From: Lachnospiraceae bacterium 10-1 | GTDB lineage: Bacteria; Bacillota; Clostridia; Lachnospirales; Lachnospiraceae | Assembly: GCA_000403495.2 (NCBI GenBank) | Contig: KE159819.1 | Location: 1 to 64,000, forward strand | Reading direction: 5' to 3' | Length of the DNA: 64,000 bases | In this document: piece by piece, positions 17,611 to 26,894 of the stretch | How positions within the stretch are numbered: the stretch's first letter is position 1 | Layout of the letters: the number at the start of each line of letters is the position of its first letter | Made by a program: the position numbers and the translations under genes | Notes under the pieces: generated by a model | Told to the model about the DNA's origin: nothing | The model's database searches: none | Seen by the model: only the letters and a program-made list of their open reading frames with translations

Positions 17611-18152
17611 GCAATAATCCCCAGATTGCCTATAACAATATTGTAATTGAGCAGCCTTACAGCCATACGATTATGAAAAATGTAGAAATTGGAAATTTAG
17701 ATGCTTCCACCCGCAAGTATGTTATGAATGTGCCCATAGATGCGGGAGTGGAGACGTTGAAAAACAGCAAGTTAATTTTACAGTCAACAAATCAGGACTG
17801 TCCGTTTAGCTATCAAATGATCATTGACGGAGTAACGACAGAGTATACATTCCCAGGAACGAACCTGCCGGACAGCTATTGCGGTATAATGAATTTTGCT
17901 TTAATTTTAGACAATTATGAAGCGGCGAATGCAATGATTCATGTGGAGAATTTTGCAGTAAATAAAAATAGCGATGAGATGGAGCCTGATGCCAATATTG
18001 CCTATGCCAGCCGCACCAGAGAGCTTGAGACTGGGACCATGCTTGGCGATTTTTATATTTATCTTGGAAACTACCGAAATGGTTTTCAGGATACGTCGAA
18101 GAAAACCGTAAGGACAACGACTGCAATGAGAACACTATTGATTCATGATTAA
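17595..18152 (+). CDS. C-terminal part of the frameshifted protein
   Basis: The 185-codon frame has no proper start (only a TTG with no ribosome site) and overlaps the previous frame by 16 bp, as expected when one gene is broken by loss of a single base near 17596. The product is a beta-rich domain with SYQMIIDGVTTEYTFPG and an immunoglobulin-like spacing of hydrophobics. A T-run and stop (TTTTTAA at 17604-17610) sit at the junction, so -1 ribosomal slippage is an alternative to a mutation. The stop precedes the ATG of the large LamG-type gene by only about 10 bp, so the two are linked. Confidence 0.6.
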   Translation: MWKFLSNNPQIAYNNIVIEQPYSHTIMKNVEIGNLDASTRKYVMNVPIDAGVETLKNSKLILQSTNQDCPFSYQMIIDGVTTEYTFPGTNLPDSYCGIMNFALILDNYEAANAMIHVENFAVNKNSDEMEPDANIAYASRTRELETGTMLGDFYIYLGNYRNGFQDTSKKTVRTTTAMRTLLIHD

Positions 18153-18162
18153 GGAGGTGCCT

Positions 18163-21100
18163 ATGACATACCCTTTTCAGTATTTTTATTTAGAAAAAAG
18201 CGGTAATGACACGATTACCATGCCAATACCATCTGGTGTTTCCTTTGATTCGGGAGGAGAATTTACAATAGATGCGTGGATTAAAATTCCTGATGTTACC
18301 ACAAATAAATGTATTTTAAGCCAGGAAAACGTATTTTCATTTTTTGTATGTGACGGAAAACTGCAATTTTGCATGAACGGGTATTCGAAGGTGGCAGAAA
18401 ATCCTGAGAAATTAAACCCTGATGAATGGTACTATGTGGCGGTGACCTGTTATCACAATGTGTTTTCACTTTTTGTAGATGCTGTTGAGCCGGTGGATAC
18501 TGTTCTGTCAGGTACATATAAAGGTTCCTCGGCCCCACTCTTACTGGGAAAAGACTTTTTCGGGGAAATCAGACAGATACATGTTTATTCCTATTCATTG
18601 ACTTTTGATGAAGTGAAACAAATGCATTATCAGATGGAACTCACAGAAGCGATGAGCGCATGTTATGATTTTACATGCTTCCCGGCAAAAGAACAGAAAA
18701 CTAAAAAAACAATTGATGTAGGGGTTAATTCCTCCATTTTGTTTAGTGCGCCCTCTGCTGTTTACACACCGGGAGATTTCCTTGCAATGGAGAAAAAGGG
18801 CAGCATAGAAGTTAATCCCGGAGGTGCGCTGGATGCAGCCTGTACAGTGCAGCAGTGGTTCTTTTTTAAGCCTGAGCAGGAGGGCAATTTGTATACTCTT
18901 TTTTCAAATACAGATACATTTTATACTTCGGGAATGGAAATCAGTCTGTTCAGGAAGGACAATGCATATTATTTGAAAACCGTTTTTGCAAACTTTCAGG
19001 AAGAAAGCAATGTGGTGATTTCCAAGGAGGCTGTGCTGGAACATCAGTGGGTGAATGCAGCAGTTACTTTTGAAAATGGAGTTCTCAGCATTTATCTAAA
19101 TGGTACCCTCAGTGCCAGAAAAACAGACTTGAAAAAGGCAAAGCAGCCATTGGTTCATAAGGTGACACAGATTGGTGCCGGATTTTCTTCCGGAGGAAAT
19201 GGAAGCGACTGGTTTTCAGGATGCATTTCCCGCACAGATGTATGGAATAAGGCATTATCTGTTTCGGAAATAAAAAAGTATATGATGGAAGAACCTTTGC
19301 CACAGGATAGCTTGTGTGCTTCCTGGTCCATGTTTATGAGGACGGTGGTAAATTCCTGCGATTTTTCACCTCTTATGCGGGTAAATGAACTGCACATAGC
19401 GGATCAGGTGGAAGAAGCTGTCGCTATGTGTGGGGAAAATCATCAGCCGCTGTTAAGGGAATGCCTGCCGGAGCCTTTAAGTCAGGAAGAGCTGCAACAG
19501 TGCAGGGAGAAGTTTCTTTCTCAGATCCACTGTATGGATTGTGAGAATATTGAAAGTATTTTAGCGCAGCCGATAGTAGGCTCATATAGAAAAGAAGAAA
19601 TGGTTTATTTTATTGTCCATCAAAAAGAGTGCTCATACACAGTTTCTTCCATTTCTGCTGACAGGCTTGGAGATGAATTGGATGAATGGAGAATAGAGGT
19701 TATTTTAAATATCATAAGTTCGCTGCTGGACCTTCTGCTTTCGATTCATATTGCGTACAATCCCCGGATTGCAGTCTTTATTTTGGACAGTATTCTCTCA
19801 CTGGCAGCAGTCAGGGCGGCCTTTGCGGTAGTAAAAGACAATGATAAATCATCTGCGGTTTCGTTTATTTTTAATTTGATAAAGATTTTATTTTCCGAAA
19901 ACAGAATTATAACTCTGATTAAGCTGGCAGTTCAAATTTCATTTTGGGGACTGCTTACCATGATTGCAAAGCTGACTGCCAAAATGGTAAATCCCTGGGT
20001 TTATCTTGCAGTATGGGGGGCGAATCTTTCGGCGGTTATTCTTGTACTATTTTTACGAAAGCCAAGGCCAAACCCCAAGATATCTATTGAATCAATTGCT
20101 TTTCATCATGGGATACCGGGTTACATTGATGCGATTGATATCAGAAAAAATGACTCTCAGCAATGGCTGTGGCCGGAATGGTATGCAGGAATCCCTGTTG
20201 CAAGTCCGGCTGTATACAGGATTTCTTCTTTTGCTGCAGCGGGCAGCAGGCCGGCAGTTGTAGTAAAGCTTGCAGGGACAAGAGATTTAAATGGTACATT
20301 TTCTGTCAGGGGAGTGATGCTCACGTCAGGCAGCAATCTGCTTGGCAGCACTGCAACGGTACAGGCGGCTTTTGTGAATGGCAATCTGGTTGGAGAAATG
20401 TTAATGTTTGAGCTGCCAAATCACAGGATGAACCAAAGCGGGATTCAAAAGGAACAGATTCAGTGGCGCTGGGAGTACTTCGATCCTGCCAGCGGTACAT
20501 GGCTGACCATGCGGACTACCTCACACACCATTTACACTATTCTTGGCAGCGTACATCTTCCCTGGCGCAGCAGTGATGATCCGGCGTTGAAATTCAGCCG
20601 TCCATGGACGGATGTTCTTGATATGTTGATTCCTTATGTGAGAGGATTACTTACACAGGGAGCGGTTATGGATGCGATTGTAGATATGATTTACAATCAT
20701 TTGGGATTTGTTTACAGAGGAAATGCCAGCTGGGCGCCTTTTATCGATCGTGCTACGCCTTCTCAAATGTTCTTTATACATGATTTTATGACGCGGCCGG
20801 CTGGAAGTACAGTAAACTGTCAGGATTGTGCTACGCTTACCGTCGTATTTGCCAATATACTGGGGTGCGATATGCGTGTTCAGGCAATTGCTCCAAATAC
20901 TGGCGGTGCATATCGTACTGGAAGAGTACTTTTGATTGGCGAAGGGGCATGGCGCTATCCTAATTCCGAACATAGTGGGCCAGGTTTTTTTGACTATCAT
21001 TTTGTTGCAGTTCCTAATATTCCAGGCCCTGTTGCCAATAAAACGACTTATGTTTATGATGCCTGCTTGAAATTTAATGATTCAATAGATCCCTGGGAAG

Positions 21101-21297
21101 CCAATCCTACCAACCCGCAGCTTGCATGCGGCGTAGTTTTTTCACAGTACCCAGACTTTCCAGCAACACCGCTTCAGACACCAATTATAGGAAATTCTTA
21201 TAGAGAACATACCTGTGCAAATACACAGGATGGAATTGAGAATTGTGTGCTTAAGAACAGGTATGTGGTATCGCTGTGGTATCAGGAAAATGTATAG
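18163..21297 (+). CDS. LamG-type / membrane / transglutaminase-like multidomain protein
   Basis: A 1044-aa protein starting at ATG 18163 after AAGGAGG. Residues about 15-150 and 215-370 are two LamG/concanavalin-like jelly-roll domains (FTIDAWIKI, WYYVAVTCYHN, then WVNAAVTFENGVLSIYLNG). A hydrophobic stretch at about 520-630 has several membrane-like helices. The C-terminus holds a Cys protease/transglutaminase-like triad: C889 in NCQDCATL, H946 in DYHFVAV and D966 in YVYDAC. There is no N-terminal signal peptide, which is odd for a surface lectin. It may be delivered by another system or anchored by the central helices. Its partner is the frameshifted gene just upstream; a terminator follows. 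Substrate unknown. Confidence 0.8.
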   Translation: MTYPFQYFYLEKSGNDTITMPIPSGVSFDSGGEFTIDAWIKIPDVTTNKCILSQENVFSFFVCDGKLQFCMNGYSKVAENPEKLNPDEWYYVAVTCYHNVFSLFVDAVEPVDTVLSGTYKGSSAPLLLGKDFFGEIRQIHVYSYSLTFDEVKQMHYQMELTEAMSACYDFTCFPAKEQKTKKTIDVGVNSSILFSAPSAVYTPGDFLAMEKKGSIEVNPGGALDAACTVQQWFFFKPEQEGNLYTLFSNTDTFYTSGMEISLFRKDNAYYLKTVFANFQEESNVVISKEAVLEHQWVNAAVTFENGVLSIYLNGTLSARKTDLKKAKQPLVHKVTQIGAGFSSGGNGSDWFSGCISRTDVWNKALSVSEIKKYMMEEPLPQDSLCASWSMFMRTVVNSCDFSPLMRVNELHIADQVEEAVAMCGENHQPLLRECLPEPLSQEELQQCREKFLSQIHCMDCENIESILAQPIVGSYRKEEMVYFIVHQKECSYTVSSISADRLGDELDEWRIEVILNIISSLLDLLLSIHIAYNPRIAVFILDSILSLAAVRAAFAVVKDNDKSSAVSFIFNLIKILFSENRIITLIKLAVQISFWGLLTMIAKLTAKMVNPWVYLAVWGANLSAVILVLFLRKPRPNPKISIESIAFHHGIPGYIDAIDIRKNDSQQWLWPEWYAGIPVASPAVYRISSFAAAGSRPAVVVKLAGTRDLNGTFSVRGVMLTSGSNLLGSTATVQAAFVNGNLVGEMLMFELPNHRMNQSGIQKEQIQWRWEYFDPASGTWLTMRTTSHTIYTILGSVHLPWRSSDDPALKFSRPWTDVLDMLIPYVRGLLTQGAVMDAIVDMIYNHLGFVYRGNASWAPFIDRATPSQMFFIHDFMTRPAGSTVNCQDCATLTVVFANILGCDMRVQAIAPNTGGAYRTGRVLLIGEGAWRYPNSEHSGPGFFDYHFVAVPNIPGPVANKTTYVYDACLKFNDSIDPWEANPTNPQLACGVVFSQYPDFPATPLQTPIIGNSYREHTCANTQDGIENCVLKNRYVVSLWYQENV

Positions 21298-21337
21298 GTG
21301 CTTTCCGTAATTTAACTGTTGGCACGAGTATGCGTAA

Positions 21338-21380
21338 TGCTGGCAAAATGATATGGATTCATTTTGCCAGCACATTTTAT
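21338..21380 (+). terminator. Terminator after the LamG/transglutaminase-like gene
   Basis: TGCTGGCAAAATGA (21338-21351) pairs perfectly with TCATTTTGCCAGCA (21359-21372) across a 7-nt loop and is followed by CATTTTAT. A strong 14-bp hairpin 41 bases after the stop codon. The stretch from 21380 to about 21700 contains no gene that I can support. Confidence 0.85.
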
Positions 21381-21846
21381 ACGTAAAGATAGGGGGGATA
21401 ATCTTAGTAAATGCAACTCTCCCATTATAGGATAAGTGAATATTCATAGTTAGCCTGTGCTTTATTTTCATTATAAATAAGGCTCCATAAATTCCATCAA
21501 AAAAGATAATACCTTCTGTATGTTAAAGGAATCAAACAAAAAATATTACAGTTATAATTGAAAATGTTATATAAAGGACAATGTTGTTTTTATTTTTATG
21601 GTAATACTTTTCGTTATAGGCGTCAAATAACTATTCAAATGGTAGAATTTGTGGTATAAATATAAATAACTTAAAAGAAAGTGAGACTAACTATTAGAAG
21701 TCAAGTATAAAATGAAAAATTATTAAATTTTTGAATGAATTGCAGAAATGCACTTCAGATATATTTGAACCTTGAAAACTGCATGACAAACGGAGCGTCA
21801 TTGCCGGCGTTCTAAAAAAGAGATATTTACAGAACCAGTTAAGTTG

Positions 21847-22230
21847 TTGGTATGTATCCTGCCCTGATTTTTCCATTGTGTAGATTGCTCTTATAAGTTT
21901 CTTAGCTGCGTGTAACAAAACAACATTTTACTTTATCGAAACGGTAATGAGTAAGTGACTTTAATTTCTCATTGTGGTAAAATGTGTGAGTAAATCCCAG
22001 AAGATTGTAACTGTAATGTCCGGTGGCTTGCAGTCCTGCTTTTACATTTGTAAAATTATCTGATACAGATTCCATTCTTTGAAACAAGGCTTCAAAACCT
22101 TCACAATTGGTTGGTAAAGGACTTAAATAATACCTCACTATCTGAGCTGGTGATAAAGCCGTCATGCGGTATCTAACTGATTAGCAAATGAACAAAGAGG
22201 CTGTGGCTATAGTCTCACTTAAACCATCTG
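21847..22230 (-). pseudogene. Decayed IS110-family transposase
   Basis: Pieces of an IS110-type DEDD transposase are readable on the minus strand in different frames. In order they are: a frame with HDGFITSSDSEVLFKSFT, a shifted frame with NCEGFEALFQRMES and NVKAGLQATGHYSYNL (the family's GLEATGHY block), then a jump to AAKKLIRAIYTMEKSGQ, which is the C-terminal helix of the family. The middle of the gene, including most of the transposase core, is missing and at least one frameshift is present, so it is dead. Bases 21700-21846 are non-coding leftovers. Confidence 0.75.
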
Positions 22231-22257
22231 AGTGGTAGGTGAAAAAACAATCCACAG
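22201..22257. ncRNA. Candidate structured RNA or leader next to the IS110 remnant
   Basis: CTGTGG (22201-22206) pairs with CCACAG (22252-22257). Inside it TCACTT pairs with AGGTGA, and inside that ACCA pairs with TGGT around a TCTGAG loop. A further hairpin, AGTCCTT-GGAG-AAGGACT, lies at 22280-22297. The block is just upstream of the transposase remnant (minus strand), the place where IS110 elements encode their bridge RNA, and also upstream of the next plus-strand gene. Either a relic of the element's RNA or a leader of the polysaccharide operon is possible. Confidence 0.35.
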
Positions 22258-22337
22258 TATCTCCAATAACAAAGCATACAGTCCTTGGAGAAGGACTATA
22301 AACAATTACTACTATGATAATATGAGGTCAATAATAA

Positions 22338-23819
22338 ATGGCACAGTCTGAAAAGCAATTAACATTAAAACATAAATATCCGTTCTATATTGCAGGTGCT
22401 TTTTTATTGCTTATGGGAATAATACCATATGTAATAGCGTTAGTTTATGCTTTGCCAGCAGCAGATGATTTTTGTTATGCACTTGAAATTGCAAATGCTG
22501 GAGGCCATAATCCGATTGGTATTTTTAGAATGATAAAAGTGTATTATTTGAGTCGCCAGGGAGTTTATTTTAGTGTGGCTTTGGAGGAAGGAATTGATCC
22601 GATCCGTAGAATGGGATTTTTGGGAATTAATATAGTATTGATTTTAACAATGATGCTAAGTGTTATCATAATAGGAGCGTTGATTTACAGATTTTGCAGG
22701 TTGCATTTTACGACAAGAGAATGTGGATTTTTGTTTGTAATTGCTGTTTTGTGGGGATGCTTTAACACAAGAATATTAAGTGAGCTGATCTGTTGGTATG
22801 GTGGTGTATGTAATTATACAATTCCTTTAGTAACTGGAGTACTTGGAATAATCTGTTTAGTCAAGGCAGTAAAGAACGTTGACCATAAAGGGAAAGCGAG
22901 AAATTATTGTCTATTAAGCATGATTTTGGGGTTTCTTTCCTGTGGTGGTTCATTGCAGGTTACAGGATATATATGTTGGATATATTTATTGTTTTTAGGT
23001 TGGAGCATTTTGGAAAAAAAATGCTGGAAAATAACGTTAACAACTTTTGGAATGACTCTTTTTGGTGCACTCATTAATGTTGCAGCTCCAGGAAATTATG
23101 CCAGACAAAGTAGAAGCTATGGAGAAATTTCTCTTATAAAAGCAGCTTATTATACATTCATTGCCATCATAAATGAGATAAAATATATTTTTTCACAAAC
23201 ATATATTCCCTGGCTTTTGCTGTTGCTTATGATTATAGCTTTCTTTTTTTTGAAACCAGTGAAAAATAAGCTGTATCATCCAGTATTTGTTGGAGGTGCA
23301 GTGTTCATGAGTTGGTTGATTTCCACTTTTCCAGTATGCTATGGATATGCAGACAGTACATTAGCTTTAAGAGGATATGAAACGCTGGATATTTATATAA
23401 TAATAGGTTTATTCCTGTTTATAAACAGTTTGGTTAATTGGATGAAGTTAAAGGAAATGTTTTTGTCTAAAGAAATTGTTCTGGCGATGAGTATTCTGGT
23501 TATTATCAATATAGGGTATCTTCAAAGCTCAGTGCCAGTTTCTAGTATACCGGGGATGAAGTGCTGGCAGCAGATTTTTTCAGGGGAACTAAAACGTTAT
23601 CATGATGAGTGGATTGAGGTTTTTAACACAATTGAAAGAAGTGAAGATGATATTGTAGAAGTTCCTGTTAGTAGATGGGCATATGAGGCAGATTTAGTAA
23701 TAATGAGGCCGGGGATGTCGGAAAATTTTGAAAATTGGGTAAATAATGGAATTGCAACCTACTATGGAAAAGAAAAGGTCCGCGTAATTGTAGAAGATGA
23801 AATTGAAAATGATAAATAA
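22338..23819 (+). CDS. Polytopic membrane protein, DUF6056/GtrII-like
   Basis: The 493-aa product has about ten to twelve transmembrane helices. After the first helix comes ALPAADDFCYALE in an outer loop; an Asp-Asp in the first outer loop is usual in membrane glycosyltransferases of the GT-C type and in the DUF6056 group, which this resembles. The C-terminal ~60 residues are outside the membrane. It is the first gene of the polysaccharide block and overlaps the WecG/TagA-type gene by 23 bp. The donor would be a polyprenyl-phosphate sugar, supplied perhaps by the antisense GT2 gene at 31084-32013. Confidence 0.7.
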   Translation: MAQSEKQLTLKHKYPFYIAGAFLLLMGIIPYVIALVYALPAADDFCYALEIANAGGHNPIGIFRMIKVYYLSRQGVYFSVALEEGIDPIRRMGFLGINIVLILTMMLSVIIIGALIYRFCRLHFTTRECGFLFVIAVLWGCFNTRILSELICWYGGVCNYTIPLVTGVLGIICLVKAVKNVDHKGKARNYCLLSMILGFLSCGGSLQVTGYICWIYLLFLGWSILEKKCWKITLTTFGMTLFGALINVAAPGNYARQSRSYGEISLIKAAYYTFIAIINEIKYIFSQTYIPWLLLLLMIIAFFFLKPVKNKLYHPVFVGGAVFMSWLISTFPVCYGYADSTLALRGYETLDIYIIIGLFLFINSLVNWMKLKEMFLSKEIVLAMSILVIINIGYLQSSVPVSSIPGMKCWQQIFSGELKRYHDEWIEVFNTIERSEDDIVEVPVSRWAYEADLVIMRPGMSENFENWVNNGIATYYGKEKVRVIVEDEIENDK

Positions 23820-24576
23820 AATAAATTTGCTAAAGCAACAGAATATAGAAACATGCAATATATTGGGGGTAAATATTGTTATTTCAAATATGACAGAAAT
23901 AAGTCGTCTTTTTTTTGAAAAGATGGAGGAGATAAGGGGAGAGTATGTGTGCATATCTAATGTTCACACCACTGTTATGGCTTCAGAGGATGAACAGTAT
24001 AGAAGGGTTCAGAACGAAGCATTTTTGGCTCTTCCTGATGGAAAACCGCTTGTGCTTGCCTGTAGAAAAAAAGGCTTTAAAAATGCGGAAAGGATTGCTG
24101 GCCCGGATCTGATGCCAGAAATTTTAAATATATCGCAGAAATATGGCTGCACCCATTATTTTTATGGCAGTACAGAAGAAACATTGGGACTTTTGAAAGA
24201 AAAATTTTTGAAAAGATATCCTGATCTTAAAATAGCCGGCATGTATGCACCGCCTTTCAGACCGCTTACAAAAGAAGAAGATGAAGCGGTTATTAACCGG
24301 ATTAATGAAGTAAAACCTGATTTTATTTGGGTAGGATTAGGGGCACCTAAGCAGGAAAATTGGATGAACTCTCATAAAGGAAGATTAAGTGGGATTATGT
24401 TTGGGGTTGGTGCCGCCTTTGATTTTCATGCAGGTACTGTTAAGAGAGCACCAAGATGGATGCAGGAGTGGTGTCTTGAATGGCTGTACCGATTATGTCA
24501 GGATCCCAAGCGCTTATTCAAAAGATATTTAGAGACAAATACGAAATTTATATGGAGAATTTTGTTTAAGGAATAA
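23797..24576 (+). CDS. WecG/TagA/CpsF family glycosyltransferase
   Basis: A 259-aa GT26 enzyme. The marks are VHTTVMASEDEQYR, the LPDGKPLV catalytic-aspartate motif, the ERIAGPDLMPEIL block, GLGAPKQENWM, and the membrane-associating tail RAPRWMQEWCLEWLYRLCQDPKRLFKRY. These enzymes add ManNAc-type sugars to polyprenyl-linked GlcNAc at the inner face of the membrane, an early step of teichoic acid or surface-polysaccharide synthesis. It overlaps the end of the upstream membrane protein by 23 bp and so is likely coupled to it. Full length for the family. Confidence 0.93.
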   Translation: MKLKMINKINLLKQQNIETCNILGVNIVISNMTEISRLFFEKMEEIRGEYVCISNVHTTVMASEDEQYRRVQNEAFLALPDGKPLVLACRKKGFKNAERIAGPDLMPEILNISQKYGCTHYFYGSTEETLGLLKEKFLKRYPDLKIAGMYAPPFRPLTKEEDEAVINRINEVKPDFIWVGLGAPKQENWMNSHKGRLSGIMFGVGAAFDFHAGTVKRAPRWMQEWCLEWLYRLCQDPKRLFKRYLETNTKFIWRILFKE

Positions 24577-24592
24577 ATGAAAGGCTAAAAAG

Positions 24593-26494
24593 ATGATAAT
24601 AGGTTTGTTACTGCTGTCTGCTATATTTTATCAGAAAGATCAGGATAAGCTATACGCTTATATTAAGGCAATGCTGTCTATGATGGCAATAATGTATGTA
24701 TCATTGGAGCTTTTATCGATTGTAAATCTGATATCAGTTTTGACATGCAGAGTTTTGTGGCTGATAATTGATGTGGTTTTACTGATTGTATTTATCAAAA
24801 AAGTAAAAGGGAAAAGGATTGAGAAGAAAAGCTTTAGCTTAAAAGGAGCTTTTGACTGGTCAGATGTTTTACTGGCAGGCATTGGGCTATTAACTATGTT
24901 TTTTGCATTAAAGACCGTACCGAATAATTTCGATTCCATGACATATCATTTGCCACGTATTATGCATTGGGCACAGAATGGTTCTGTGGCTCATTATGCC
25001 AGCAGGGTAGTGAGACAAATTACTAGTCCGGTATTGGCGGAGTTCATTAATTTGCACGTATATTTGCTGTGCGGAAAAAAAGATATTTTTTTCAATGTGC
25101 CACAGTGGGGAGCGTTTATTACCAATACTTTTTTGGTTATGGGGATCGCCAGGAAATTAAAATGTAACCGAATTACATGCAGAATATGCGGGCTTTTGTT
25201 TATGACCATGCCAATAGCTTTTGCAGAGTCAATGACTACTCAAAACGATTTGCTGGCGGCAATGTGGTATTTGGCATTGGTTTATGTGATTCTTGATATG
25301 TATATTTGTGATAAACTGTTATTTTCAGGAAAAATGATTGAAAGAACAATTGTAATGAGCCTTTGTGCTGCATTTGGTTATCTTACAAAACCTTCTGGTA
25401 TGTTTCTGGTGGTGATATTTGGGGCTGGATTGCTTCTGGTTTGTATTAGGAGAAGAGATGCACTGGGGAATTTGGCTAAGCTGTTGTTTGTAGCGGTGGG
25501 GAGCATTGCAATTACATTACTACCTGAATTGATTAGAAATTTTCAAACATTTCATGCTTTTTCCGATCCTAGTGCAGGCATGCGGCAATTGGCGGCTACT
25601 TTAAATATAAAATATCTTTTTATAAATTTTTTAAAAAATTTCTTTTTTAATGCACCAAATGCATACCTTGATATCGCTTCTTTGATAGAACACTGTATTT
25701 ATTATATGGCTTATTTGATGGGGGTTGACATTAATGATCCCAGTATAGCTGAAGATGGTGCTGTTTTTGTAATGAACCCAATAAGAAGCTATCACCATGA
25801 TACGGCTGTCAATCCTGTTATATTTTGGGGATGTATGATAGGATGTATTTGCTTTTGCATTTTATTGGTAAAGAAGAAGATAGATAAGCTCAGTGCATTG
25901 TATGTTATATTATCAATTTCTTCTATGGCGATTTTTTGTGTATTTTTAAGGTGGGAACGTTTTATTGAAAGATATACGATTACATATTTGGCATTATTTT
26001 GCCCGATAATAGCACTTTTGGTTAACAACCTTTATGAGACTGGTAAAGAAAAATATGGTGATATGATAGTTGGTATGTTACTCTTTGTATCGTTAGCTGA
26101 ACTGGCTCATATGTTTCCGTACCATTATATTGAAAGCACTTGGGGGGAAAAACGAAGTGTTGAATATTTTCATAACTGGAAAGAGGAAAAATATGGGGTA
26201 TATGAAGAAGCTGCTTCATATATAATATCGGAAGAATATTCTACAGTGGGATTAGCCATAAGTGAGAATTCTTACGAATACCCATTGTGGGCGCTTTTGT
26301 CTGGGACAAATGTAATTCTGAAAGGGATTGATGTAGAAAATATAACAGCAGTATATGAGGATCCCGATTTTATGCCTGAGTGTATTTTTGTGGATAAAGA
26401 AGCGGGAATTGAAGAATATGAGTACCATGGTGTAAAGTATGTGAATGCAGGTGTAGGGGATGATTACACATACTTACTTATCAGGCAGAATTAA
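24593..26494 (+). CDS. Large polytopic membrane glycosyltransferase-like protein
   Basis: The 633-aa protein has a dozen or so membrane helices. Between helices 2 and 3 is FDSMTYHLPRIMHWAQNGSV, with an acidic residue and a His-Leu-Pro-Arg motif of the kind found in GT39/GT-C type bacterial membrane mannosyltransferase-like proteins. A soluble tail of about 110 residues follows the last helix. AAAGG precedes the ATG, and the gene begins 16 bp after the WecG-type gene, so they share a transcript. The sugar transferred is unknown. Confidence 0.75.
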   Translation: MIIGLLLLSAIFYQKDQDKLYAYIKAMLSMMAIMYVSLELLSIVNLISVLTCRVLWLIIDVVLLIVFIKKVKGKRIEKKSFSLKGAFDWSDVLLAGIGLLTMFFALKTVPNNFDSMTYHLPRIMHWAQNGSVAHYASRVVRQITSPVLAEFINLHVYLLCGKKDIFFNVPQWGAFITNTFLVMGIARKLKCNRITCRICGLLFMTMPIAFAESMTTQNDLLAAMWYLALVYVILDMYICDKLLFSGKMIERTIVMSLCAAFGYLTKPSGMFLVVIFGAGLLLVCIRRRDALGNLAKLLFVAVGSIAITLLPELIRNFQTFHAFSDPSAGMRQLAATLNIKYLFINFLKNFFFNAPNAYLDIASLIEHCIYYMAYLMGVDINDPSIAEDGAVFVMNPIRSYHHDTAVNPVIFWGCMIGCICFCILLVKKKIDKLSALYVILSISSMAIFCVFLRWERFIERYTITYLALFCPIIALLVNNLYETGKEKYGDMIVGMLLFVSLAELAHMFPYHYIESTWGEKRSVEYFHNWKEEKYGVYEEAASYIISEEYSTVGLAISENSYEYPLWALLSGTNVILKGIDVENITAVYEDPDFMPECIFVDKEAGIEEYEYHGVKYVNAGVGDDYTYLLIRQN

Positions 26495-26528
26495 AGGAGT
26501 ACTTTTGAAAGATTAAAAAAGCAAAATT

Positions 26529-26545
26529 TGTCCTGTAACAGGACA
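26529..26545. promoter_or_regulatory. 17-bp operator dyad before the XRE-type regulator
   Basis: TGTCCTG-TAA-CAGGACA is a perfect 7-3-7 inverted repeat. It lies just upstream of a TATAAT box at 26561-26566, overlapping the position expected for the -35 element. The gene it precedes is a small helix-turn-helix protein, so this is a likely autoregulatory operator. Confidence 0.65.
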
Positions 26546-26560
26546 GAAAAAATGAAATAG

Positions 26561-26566
26561 TATAAT
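26561..26566 (+). promoter_or_regulatory. -10 box (TATAAT) of the XRE-regulator gene
   Basis: A consensus TATAAT 36 bp before the ATG, with no good -35 match at 17-bp spacing (ACAGGA is there, inside the dyad). This suggests a weak promoter or one that depends on the protein binding the adjacent dyad. Confidence 0.6.
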
Positions 26567-26601
26567 AAGATATTCGTGTCAAATGTGAATGGAGAATAAT
26601 T

Positions 26602-26850
26602 ATGGCACGAATCATTGATTATGAAGCGCAAAATGTAGTAGGAGAAAAGGTTAAAAAATTCAGGGAGGAAAGAAATTTAAGTCAAAAAGCCTTTTCAGAA
26701 AAGTTAGAGACCAAGGCGATTTATATTTGCAGAGGATCTATTTCAAGAATAGAAAGCCATGAAAGAACAGTTACTGATTTTGAACTGCGAGCAATGGCAC
26801 AAATCTTAAGGGTGTCTGTTGAAGAATTATTTGAAGAAATGTCAGTTTAA
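26602..26850 (+). CDS. XRE-family helix-turn-helix regulator
   Basis: The 82-aa protein is a single Cro/C1-type DNA-binding domain: VKKFREERNLSQKAFSEKL, then a recognition helix region ending in ISRIESHERTVTDFELRAMAQIL. A stretch KAIYICRGSISRIE between helices is slightly longer than usual. GGAG precedes the ATG by 8 nt. It is embedded in the polysaccharide block with its own promoter and dyad, so it may control the neighbouring secreted protein and glycosyltransferase genes downstream. Confidence 0.9.
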   Translation: MARIIDYEAQNVVGEKVKKFREERNLSQKAFSEKLETKAIYICRGSISRIESHERTVTDFELRAMAQILRVSVEELFEEMSV

Positions 26851-26894
26851 TTAAATGCCTCCATCACAGCAAAAATAAGAAAGGATGGAAACAA

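Noticed and set aside
15982-21297. Prophage or complete integrative element anchored by the tyrosine recombinase
   Set aside because: No phage structural, replication or conjugation genes and no direct-repeat attachment sites were found near it; the neighbouring genes are of other kinds.
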